Source: an uncultured Prevotellaceae bacterium
GTDB lineage: Bacteria > Bacteroidota > Bacteroidia > Bacteroidales > Bacteroidaceae
Reading direction: 5' to 3'
Assembly (NCBI GenBank): GCA_902477365.1
Contig: CABSGW010000139.1
Span: forward strand, 1 to 6,905
DNA: 6,905 nt
Made by a program: the position numbers and the translations under genes. This document shows positions 1 to 5,285 of the stretch, piece after piece. Each line of letters opens with the position of its first letter. Position 1 is the first letter of the stretch. The notes below the pieces were generated by a model. The model searched no databases. It saw nothing but the letters and a program-made list of their open reading frames with translations, and was not told the origin of the DNA.

Positions 1-154
1 CCCAGCCCACCGATGGACGGTCTGTTGTCCAGACTAACGTAGCCTCGGACGAAGTTACATTTTGTAAATAAGGCTGATTTTTAATACGAATGGCATTCGC
101 TGACATGGATAACAGCCCAACAAACAACAAGCTAAAGTATCTAATTTTCATCAT
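1..154 (-). CDS. Metallophosphoesterase-like exported protein (N-terminal part only)
   Basis: The gene runs off the left edge of the window; 51 codons are visible. Start codons sit at 154 and 151 (MMKIRYF...); either could be used. Residues 1-21 form a signal peptide: a Lys/Arg-containing start, a hydrophobic core (FSLLFVGLLSM) and an A-x-A type cleavage site (SANA). The mature part begins 'IRIKNQPYLQNVTSSEATLVW', followed by TTDRPSVGW. From memory this resembles the fibronectin-like N-terminal domain of Bacteroides purple-acid-phosphatase/calcineurin-type metallophosphoesterases, which open with '(G)PYLQN(M/V)T...EVTVVW.TD...SWVE'. The catalytic metal-binding domain is outside the window, so enzyme activity is inferred. 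A promoter motif lies 27 nt upstream. The gene is separated from the Ton operon by a terminator and is probably its own transcription unit. Existence of the gene is fairly sure; the product is moderately sure. Confidence 0.75.
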   Translation of the reverse strand, partial: MMKIRYFSLLFVGLLSMSANAIRIKNQPYLQNVTSSEATLVWTTDRPSVGW

Positions 155-180
155 GTATGTTGAATTGGTTATAGACGAAA

Positions 181-188
181 CAAAGATA
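181..188 (-). promoter_or_regulatory. Promoter -7 element for the metallophosphoesterase-like gene
   Basis: The minus strand reads TATCTTTG, an exact match to the Bacteroidota sigma-ABfr -7 consensus TAnnTTTG. It lies 27 nt upstream of the ATG at 154, giving a short leader. No clear -33 TTTG is found at the usual 19-21 nt spacing; only a TTTT run is present there. Confidence 0.5.
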
Positions 189-234
189 CTTTTTTTCTTG
201 GAGAAAAGATCAGAAACAGAGAAAGAACCAGTTT

Positions 235-378
235 TTATTTAAATCCAAACCAGTCATTAGGCTTCACTTTGATTTCAGAGCTATGCCGCCGCAGATTTTT
301 GGGATGCTTGAGAGAGCAATGGGGTTTCATTGTGACCGAAAACAGACGAAAAATCTGCAAGGTAGAGACTGAAAGCAT
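235..378 (-). CDS. Small ORF of 47 codons inside a structured intergenic element
   Basis: The ORF starts with ATG at 378 (MLSVSTLQIFRLFSVT...), has an in-frame ATG at residue 17 (MKPHCSLKHPKNLRR...), ends '...KPNDWFGFK' and stops with TAA at 235-237. An in-frame TAG lies about 24 nt upstream of the start. The peptide is strongly basic, with many Lys, Arg and His, and has no membrane segment or known motif. It overlaps an inverted repeat whose arms fall at codons LQIF and KNLR. I have an unverified memory of near-identical short hypothetical proteins occurring repeatedly between genes in Bacteroides genomes, which would make this a mobile or repeated intergenic element rather than a normal gene. 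No good TAnnTTTG promoter lies upstream, and the Ton operon terminator sits between it and the genes above. Translation is uncertain. Confidence 0.3.
   Translation of the reverse strand: MLSVSTLQIFRLFSVTMKPHCSLKHPKNLRRHSSEIKVKPNDWFGFK
291..358. repeat. Nested inverted repeats in the intergenic element
   Basis: Ten-base arms GCAGATTTTT (291-300) and AAAAATCTGC (349-358) are perfect reverse complements separated by 48 nt. Inside the loop, CAATG (317-321) and CATTG (328-332) form a second small hairpin. Just outside, GGCCGAAGGCC (386-396) forms a third tight hairpin. On the minus strand the whole would fold as a branched RNA. Confidence 0.55.
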
Positions 379-500
379 GCGAAGAGGCCGAAGGCCGGTC
401 TAATAACCGATTTGAGTCAAAATAGAACCATACAAAAGCAAAGCAACTTTACTATTTATTATCAACAAATCGTTCAAGAAAACTCAACCTCTCCAATGCC

Positions 501-535
501 AAAAAAGAACCCCGCTAAATTTAGCGAGGCTCTTT
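501..535 (-). terminator. Intrinsic terminator of the Ton/TPR operon
   Basis: The core CGCTAAATTTAGCG (513-526) is a perfect palindrome. Pairing extends outward to 504 and 535, about 16 bp in all. The two non-Watson-Crick positions (512/527 and 509/530) are G-U pairs in a minus-strand transcript but A-C mismatches in a plus-strand one, so the hairpin is built for leftward transcription. On the minus strand the 3' arm runs into UUCUUUUUU, a good U-tract. It lies 74 nt beyond the TPR stop codon. Confidence 0.85.
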
Positions 536-545
536 CAATGAGATA

Positions 546-590
546 TATCCTAAATCATCCACTTAAACAACTGTTTATTCAAATAGGATA
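546..590 (-). repeat. Nested inverted repeat in the 3' untranslated region of the TPR gene
   Basis: TATCCTA (546-552) pairs with TAGGATA (584-590). Inside lies TAAACA (564-569) with TGTTTA (572-577) and a 2-nt spacer. It sits between the TPR stop codon and the terminator. It is AT-rich and could be a weak 3'-end stabilising structure or chance. Confidence 0.35.
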
Positions 591-608
591 ATAGAGGAAT
601 AATAACAA

Positions 609-2060
609 TTACTTTGTATTCGCTTCGATTACTTGTTGTATCTGTTTAGCTAATGCATCTTCCGGATCTATGGCAAGCACCATGTCATTGTATTTCTTTG
701 CATTTTCATTATCATCTTTCTTCATATAATAGAATGCAAGATATTTCAGACACTCAAGGGATGCTTTACTATTTTCTTTCCCTTCAAGACGCTGCAATGT
801 TTCTTCATAATGCACCTTGGCAGCATCAACAGGATTTAAAGGATCTAACAAAGAGTTGATACGAGCACGCCACAAACAGCCTAAGTGACTTTCAGTACGA
901 CCTGAGATGTCTGCAAAAATAGTATCACCCTCAGCTATATAGGCCTTTTTCTTCTCTAAACCAACCTCTGTAGAATCTGTCACAGCACCCGCTGCGGCAT
1001 AATAGATCTTTCCATAGGTCAACAAATCTGTCAAAGCACGCTTATCACCTAATTTCTCAATGACTATTTTATAATTTGCAATTGCTTTATCATAGTCTTG
1101 AATACGTTCATACAGATCGGACAAATCTTTGTACAACTCCACTCTGTCTCCATTCATAGAAATTGCTTTCTCAAAACTTGCGACTGATGCCGGATAGTCT
1201 TTTTCCATTTTCTGGAGACGCCCCAAATACATGTAATCGCTGAAGTTATACAGCGTATCATTATACTGGCCAAACAGATTGTCCTTAGCAGCCTTAGCCT
1301 CTTCTACTTTATTTTCTTCAATCAAATTGTAGAATTTCATACGGTTCAGACTGATATCTTTCGCATCTTGAGCCAATGACTTATTAACCATATCCAAAGA
1401 AGCGTCATATTGTTTATCTAGGAACAACAATACAGCATATTCCTTTTGTGCTTCCAAATCCGGTGACTGAATCTTGCTAAAATAGGTCTTATACGACGCG
1501 ATTGCATCTTTCACCTTGTTCATGGTATAATAAACCGATGCCAACTCCTTGTCGGCTTCAATACAATCTGCTTGTTTTGCCTTTAACTCTTGAAGTGTTT
1601 CCAAAGCCGTTTCCGCATTCACATACTTGTAAACTTTAGCTTTCTTCAAATAAGCCTCTATCAAATTCTCATCGTAATAAATAGCTTCGTCATATTTACT
1701 GGCTGCTGTTCCGAAATCTTTTTTCGCCATATAAATATCGCCATAAAACATTACACCAGGAACGAACTTACTATCATCCTTATATAACTTTTCTGCACAA
1801 GCTTCCGCAGCTTCGAACTGAGAATTTTCCAAGAACTTCCGACCAATGGCTAACAAAACATTCTGATCTTTACCATTCTTCTTGATCAAATTCTTAAGTG
1901 CTTTCTCTGCATCAGGAGATTGTGATTTATAAAGTCCCGATACGTTTTCCACTAAAGCATTCACTTCCGGTGTCAACTCATTAGCACTTTGTCCATACAC
2001 ACTCATTCCACCAGACAATACGACTGCAACAGCAAATGAGAATAACCAATTCTTCTTCAT
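609..2060 (-). CDS. Exported tetratricopeptide-repeat (TPR) protein
   Basis: 483 aa. Residues 1-23 are a signal peptide (MKKNWLF, hydrophobic AVAVVLSGG, cleavage after VYG), so the protein is probably periplasmic; no lipobox Cys is present. The mature part is all-helical with degenerate 34-residue TPR units. Recognisable ones lie near residues 67-94 (LAIGRKFLENSQFEAAEACA), 101-135 (PGVMFYGDIYMAKKDFGTAA), 169-200, 205-235, 272-305 (YMYLGRLQKMEKDYPASVAS) and 306-340 (ELYKDLSDLYERIQDYDKAI); a last pair spans about 395-470. TPR arrays serve as protein-protein scaffolds; no enzymatic domain is seen. It is the last gene of the exbB-to-TPR cluster, 136 nt after the PstS-like gene, with its own upstream promoter motif and a strong terminator behind it. 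The ATG at 2060 has an A-rich leader without Shine-Dalgarno. I infer a role as a periplasmic partner of the Ton machinery or of the PstS-like lipoprotein. The partner itself cannot be read from sequence. Confidence 0.93.
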   Translation of the reverse strand: MKKNWLFSFAVAVVLSGGMSVYGQSANELTPEVNALVENVSGLYKSQSPDAEKALKNLIKKNGKDQNVLLAIGRKFLENSQFEAAEACAEKLYKDDSKFVPGVMFYGDIYMAKKDFGTAASKYDEAIYYDENLIEAYLKKAKVYKYVNAETALETLQELKAKQADCIEADKELASVYYTMNKVKDAIASYKTYFSKIQSPDLEAQKEYAVLLFLDKQYDASLDMVNKSLAQDAKDISLNRMKFYNLIEENKVEEAKAAKDNLFGQYNDTLYNFSDYMYLGRLQKMEKDYPASVASFEKAISMNGDRVELYKDLSDLYERIQDYDKAIANYKIVIEKLGDKRALTDLLTYGKIYYAAAGAVTDSTEVGLEKKKAYIAEGDTIFADISGRTESHLGCLWRARINSLLDPLNPVDAAKVHYEETLQRLEGKENSKASLECLKYLAFYYMKKDDNENAKKYNDMVLAIDPEDALAKQIQQVIEANTK

Positions 2061-2128
2061 GTATCTTGTTTTTAATTTAATCTAAGTCTGGAGCCCACCA
2101 CTCCATCATATTACTTTATCTCTTCATG

Positions 2129-2159
2129 CAAATATAGAAAAAACTCTCGGATTTCCAAG
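2129..2159 (-). promoter_or_regulatory. Internal promoter for the TPR gene
   Basis: On the minus strand, TATATTTG (2129-2136) is an exact TAnnTTTG -7 element. Exactly 19 nt upstream lies CTTG (2156-2159), a 3-of-4 match to the -33 TTTG. This is the best two-part promoter in the window. The expected leader is about 60 nt and contains a small hairpin, TGGAG/CTCCA, with a 7-nt loop (2089-2105). Confidence 0.6.
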
Positions 2160-2196
2160 ATGCAGAATAGATGTTTTTAATCGAAAAATCTCTTAT

Positions 2197-3138
2197 TTAA
2201 TCTGAAATAGATACCTCCTTATATTGAACAGGCATATAAGGAAGAAGTTGAGAAGATTTTGTGATAATCAACTGGCCCGGTGTGTCCGAGACAAAATAGT
2301 AGAAATTAAGTGTCGTTGAACGTACATTCGGATCACTAGACAACATATAAACAGCTCTGGTAAGCGGATAATTACCCGTTCCTATGTAATATTGAAGCGG
2401 TAAATAACTATTTCCTCTTTCAGCAATGGCCGAACGGCTTACACGCATCACTTTGATTTGCTCATTGAAACTCAGATTAGTGGAGTCATCTTCATTACCA
2501 ATCCAGTCCACACCAACAATACCAATGGCATTCCGTGTCTGGGCAACGTAACTAATCACATCCGTATTGGTTTGCTGTGCCCTTAGATTTCCTTTTAGAG
2601 GTTCTTTGATACAGATAGAATCCTTTATATAACGCACCGTACTGGAGTTGGGATTATCAAAAACCACTTCAAGTTCCCCTTTCGACTTTGCCTGGGGAAT
2701 TTGCTCCCAATGCGTTATTTTACCCGTAACAATACCGCGCAAAGCGCTCATTGTCATCAATGTATCAGGATTTTCCTTATTAACGATCAAAGCCAGAGCA
2801 TCTGTTGCAATGCGCTGAGAGCGATAATACAGTTTGTTCGCACGTATAGCTGCAGCCTCTTCCTTAGAGAGTTCACGTGTTGTGATAGCAACTCGTACAC
2901 TATCTTTAAGGAAAAGGTTGAGTGCTTCCACTTCGTCACAATAGACAGGTTTCATCTCAGCCTCAGGCGTACGCAAATTAAATACTCTCATTTCTTCCTC
3001 CATAATAGGACGGAAGGTTTCATCGATGGCTATATGTACATCATCGGAAGTCAACAAATCTGTTGACTTCCGATTGTTCCCACACGAAGTGAGCAGTAGG
3101 ATATACATAACGGCCGATAATAGCCCTAATGTTCTCAT
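2197..3138 (-). CDS. PstS-like substrate-binding lipoprotein of a Ton operon
   Basis: 313 aa from the ATG at 3138. An in-frame GTG at 3147 would add three residues (316 aa), but ATG is favoured in this phylum. The start MRTLGLLSAVMYILLLTSCG is a lipoprotein signal with lipobox LTSC and lipidation at Cys19. The rest follows the PstS/periplasmic-binding fold: TF near 41-42, ITTREL at 85-90 (the usual 'SReL' strand), a TDALALIV strand at 112-119, GIVTGKITHW at 135-144 (canonical 'IFtGkItnW'), NSSTVRYI at 164-171 in the position of the phosphate loop, IGIVGVDW at 205-212, and YPLTRAVYM at 257-265. In E. coli PstS the loop is R-A-D-G-S-G-T; here it reads D-N-P-N-S-S-T, so the phosphate-contacting Arg is replaced by Asp. 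The true ligand may not be phosphate. The gene starts 15 nt after the tonB stop (6 nt from the GTG). No pstCAB neighbours are seen. A perfect hairpin lies in its early codons. Confidence 0.9.
   Translation of the reverse strand: MRTLGLLSAVMYILLLTSCGNNRKSTDLLTSDDVHIAIDETFRPIMEEEMRVFNLRTPEAEMKPVYCDEVEALNLFLKDSVRVAITTRELSKEEAAAIRANKLYYRSQRIATDALALIVNKENPDTLMTMSALRGIVTGKITHWEQIPQAKSKGELEVVFDNPNSSTVRYIKDSICIKEPLKGNLRAQQTNTDVISYVAQTRNAIGIVGVDWIGNEDDSTNLSFNEQIKVMRVSRSAIAERGNSYLPLQYYIGTGNYPLTRAVYMLSSDPNVRSTTLNFYYFVSDTPGQLIITKSSQLLPYMPVQYKEVSISD
3043..3074 (-). repeat. Perfect 14-bp inverted repeat inside the PstS-like coding region
   Basis: ATCGGAAGTCAACA (3043-3056) and TGTTGACTTCCGAT (3061-3074) are exact reverse complements with only AATC between them. 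It encodes the flexible linker just after the lipobox (R-K-S-T-D-L-L-T-S-D). There is no following U-tract on either strand, so it is not a standard terminator. In the mRNA it would be a very stable stem-loop 64 nt after the ATG, at the junction between the motor genes and the accessory genes. Confidence 0.85.
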
Positions 3139-3153
3139 TGATTTCACATATTA

Positions 3154-3966
3154 TTATTCAAGTCTGAAGCGGATAGGTAACGTAAACCAAACGGCTACAG
3201 CCTTACCTTGTTGTTTACCAGGAATGAATTTAGGCAAGGTACGAATTACTCGCTGTGCTTCACGATCCAGATATGAATCTACAGAACGCAATATTTGCAC
3301 CTCTCCGACTTCACCGGTTGAAGTTACAACGAAGCGAGTCAAAACCACACCTTGAATACCCTGTTCTTGTGCAATTGAAGGATATTTGAGGTTGTCAGCG
3401 ATATACTTCAACAATGCAGCTTCACCACCAGGGAATACAGGTTGCTGTTCTACTACATCATAAACCTTCTCTTCAGGTTCAGAGGTAATAATTTCCTTGA
3501 TGTCGGCAATATCCTCACCAGCAATGTCATCGTTACCTTGAACGTCGGCGATAGAAATTGCAACCTTTGACTCACCAAGTTCCTCCTGACTCTTCATTTC
3601 GTCATCCTCGCTTACCTCTTCGTCTTTCTTAATAACGGGTGCAGTAAACTTGATAGAACTTTTGATACGTTGAGGTTGAACCTGTTGCGGAGCTACACGT
3701 TTAACAATATGTTCATCTTTCACTTTTGCCTCCTGAAGCTGTGACAGAGAAACAACTTCCGTTATTTTCTCTTCCTTCACCGGAGTTGCGAGCTTTACAA
3801 GAAATGGAACAAGGATCGCAGCAATTGTCAAAAAGATAACAATTATAACTGCTCTCGTATGGCGGCTGCCAGAATTTGCACGCATCTTGAAAGCCCCATA
3901 GCTTTTATTTCTTCCCGAAAAGATCAGTTCGCACCAATCTTGAGATATTAAATCTATCTTAGCCAT
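3154..3966 (-). CDS. tonB: TonB energy-transducing protein
   Basis: 270 aa. Residues 1-37 are cytoplasmic and hold the Bacteroidota-type motif DWCELIFSGRNKSYGAFKMR (10-29). One membrane helix spans about 39-58 (AVIIVIFLTIAAILVPFLV). Residues 60-170 form the periplasm-spanning linker, rich in Lys, Glu and Asp and only lightly proline-rich (VAPQQVQPQR at 91-100). After FPGG (178-181) comes the C-terminal TonB domain, about 180-270: LKYP (193-196), GIQGVVLTRFVV, the TGEVGEVQILRS hairpin and the final VWFTLPIRFRL strand. It carries energy from ExbB/ExbD to the TonB box of outer-membrane receptors. The transmembrane His of E. coli TonB (His20) is absent; the nearest His is residue 36, just before the helix. 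It starts 16 nt after the preceding exbD with no clear ribosome site. Which receptors it serves cannot be told from this window. Confidence 0.95.
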   Translation of the reverse strand: MAKIDLISQDWCELIFSGRNKSYGAFKMRANSGSRHTRAVIIVIFLTIAAILVPFLVKLATPVKEEKITEVVSLSQLQEAKVKDEHIVKRVAPQQVQPQRIKSSIKFTAPVIKKDEEVSEDDEMKSQEELGESKVAISIADVQGNDDIAGEDIADIKEIITSEPEEKVYDVVEQQPVFPGGEAALLKYIADNLKYPSIAQEQGIQGVVLTRFVVTSTGEVGEVQILRSVDSYLDREAQRVIRTLPKFIPGKQQGKAVAVWFTLPIRFRLE

Positions 3967-3982
3967 ATACTTTCAATTTTAA

Positions 3983-4642
3983 TTATTCTGCAGGTGCTTC
4001 AGGCACTCCCCCATTCTTGTATGTATCAATCATCTGCTGATCAAAATCAGAAAATTTATCAATCACGTATTTACCGATATTACAGATCTGCATTTCATCA
4101 AGTGCATTAATCAAATTCTCGTATGATGCCTTATCTGTAGCTTTGATAACGACGTTAGGTACACCTTTTTCAGTCTTGATCTTTGATAATTCCTTACGAT
4201 ACTCAGCTTTAATCCGCTCTTCCTCCTTTGAGTCGTTAGATTGTTTCTTGCTGGTCTCTTCTTTCAATTTTGCTACTTTTTGCATTGCCAATACGTTGCG
4301 CGATTGCAAGAACTTGCGAAGGCCGGTTTTGTCGTAGCTGGTTTCTTTCAATGATCCCAACTCAGGCACACCCTCAAAGTAGTAAATCTTATTATCTCCA
4401 TCCAAAAGTAAAGTGATAGCCTCAGAAGCTTTAATCTTATTCTGTTGATCTTCATCAAGGTCCTCCTTATTGGTAGGCATGTTGATTTCCATCGTCTGCG
4501 GCTTAATCATTGACGTACACAACATAAAGAAACAGATAAGTAGCATGTTCATGTCAACCATCGGCGTAAAGTCAACACGGACGGCCATCTTCTTCTGCTT
4601 AGAGCCACCTTTGCTGTTGCTGCTTTGCATGTTATTTTCCAT
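3983..4642 (-). CDS. exbD: ExbD-family proton-channel subunit, copy 2
   Basis: 219 aa. A basic cytoplasmic start is followed by VDFTPMVDMNMLLICFFML, the ExbD/TolR signature. Asp30 corresponds to the essential membrane Asp of E. coli ExbD (Asp25), and the preceding 'TPMV' matches the canonical TPF/M motif. The membrane helix covers about 29-46. The periplasmic part has an ITLLLDGDNKIYYF strand pair (76-89) and ends with VVIKATDKASYENLINALDE (164-183), the usual C-terminal element. Residues 119-160 are an extra charged, probably coiled-coil insert (KVAKLKEETSKKQ...) that makes it much longer than E. coli ExbD (141 aa). Together with ExbB it forms the proton-driven motor that energises TonB. It lies 11 nt after the first exbD and has a strong Shine-Dalgarno overlapping that gene's stop codon, which suggests translational coupling. 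Confidence 0.93.
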   Translation of the reverse strand: MENNMQSSNSKGGSKQKKMAVRVDFTPMVDMNMLLICFFMLCTSMIKPQTMEINMPTNKEDLDEDQQNKIKASEAITLLLDGDNKIYYFEGVPELGSLKETSYDKTGLRKFLQSRNVLAMQKVAKLKEETSKKQSNDSKEEERIKAEYRKELSKIKTEKGVPNVVIKATDKASYENLINALDEMQICNIGKYVIDKFSDFDQQMIDTYKNGGVPEAPAE

Positions 4643-4649
4643 AAACTTA

Positions 4650-4655
4650 CTCCTT
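4650..4655 (-). promoter_or_regulatory. Strong Shine-Dalgarno of the second exbD, overlapping the first exbD stop
   Basis: On the minus strand AAGGAG lies 7 nt before the ATG at 4642. Its first two bases belong to the TAA stop of the upstream exbD (TAAGGAG). The other starts in this window lack such a site, as is common in Bacteroidota. It supports the 4642 start and suggests reinitiation by ribosomes finishing the first exbD. Confidence 0.6.
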
Positions 4656-5265
4656 ATTCTTCGCCCTTCAATGCGGTAATCAGATTATATCTGTTTTCCT
4701 TTATATCTTGAAGAGAGTTCATTACATTTTTAATAACTGAATAGGAGGTTGTAGCGTCTGCCTTAATCGCGATACGGAGATCGGGATTAACCTCTCTGGC
4801 ACTACTAATCCAATCCTTAAACTCATTATTGGTACTGTCGCAGGGAATTCCTTTATTCTCTTTACTTTTCAGAAACTCTTCTTGCTTTTCTTCATTCAAT
4901 GCCAGATAGCTTCTGATCTGATTCATTGGCACTCCGAAAGCAGGAGCTATACCAAATCTTGTTTTTTCCGCTATCGTCAATCCCGACACACCGTATTTAT
5001 CGACCATCAGATCCAATGTAGACATTAAGTCTCCTTTTTTATCCATGGTCATAAAGATCTTACCCGTAGGTTCAATCGTAATGGTCAAGATATTTGTTTC
5101 TGGAATTTTAATCTCAGAAACCGATCCCGGGGTATTAACCTTGATTGGTTCTTTTTTAACGAAAGAAGAAGTTAACATAAAGAAGGTAAGCAACAGGACC
5201 GTCACATCACTCATCGCCGTCATGTCGATGAATGTGCTCTGCTTTTTAACTTTAAAACGTCCCAT
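4654..5265 (-). CDS. exbD: ExbD-family proton-channel subunit, copy 1
   Basis: 203 aa. The basic start (MGRFKVKKQ) is followed by FIDMTAMSDVTVLLLTFFML. Asp20 is the conserved membrane Asp, but the motif reads TAMSD instead of the usual TPxxD, so the Pro before the helix is lost. The helix covers about 18-35. Periplasmic strands follow at NILTITIEPTGKIFMTMD (58-75), and the C-terminal element is LRIAIKADATTSYSVIKNVM (163-182). Between them, about residues 92-158 are longer than in E. coli ExbD (TRFGIAPAFGVPMNQIRSYL and a Lys/Glu-rich helix). It shares the fold with the next gene but little sequence, so the two may form a heterodimer in the ExbB pore. It lies 20 nt after exbB; upstream is only a weak AAAGG. 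Family assignment is firm; TolR-like use is less likely with tonB in the same cluster. Confidence 0.92.
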   Translation of the reverse strand: MGRFKVKKQSTFIDMTAMSDVTVLLLTFFMLTSSFVKKEPIKVNTPGSVSEIKIPETNILTITIEPTGKIFMTMDKKGDLMSTLDLMVDKYGVSGLTIAEKTRFGIAPAFGVPMNQIRSYLALNEEKQEEFLKSKENKGIPCDSTNNEFKDWISSAREVNPDLRIAIKADATTSYSVIKNVMNSLQDIKENRYNLITALKGEE

Positions 5266-5285
5266 GTTTTCTAACCTTTCCTATA

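Larger units (their letters stand above)
155..608. other. Intergenic region between the TPR gene and the metallophosphoesterase-like gene
   Basis: This 454-nt stretch has no long gene. From right to left it holds the 3' untranslated end of the Ton operon with a nested inverted repeat (546-590), a strong intrinsic terminator (501-535), an AT-rich stretch with nothing recognisable (about 404-500), a 47-codon ORF inside nested inverted repeats (235-378), and the promoter and leader of the left-hand gene (155-190). No tRNA or riboswitch was recognised. Confidence 0.7.

Noticed and set aside
3043..3074. Hairpin in the PstS-like gene as an intrinsic terminator
   Set aside because: No U-tract follows on either strand and it lies inside an intact reading frame, so it is reported as a structural element instead.
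2701..3355. Two plus-strand open frames of 121 and 109 codons
   Set aside because: They are antisense to the PstS-like gene and tonB, which have full family motifs; their peptides look random.
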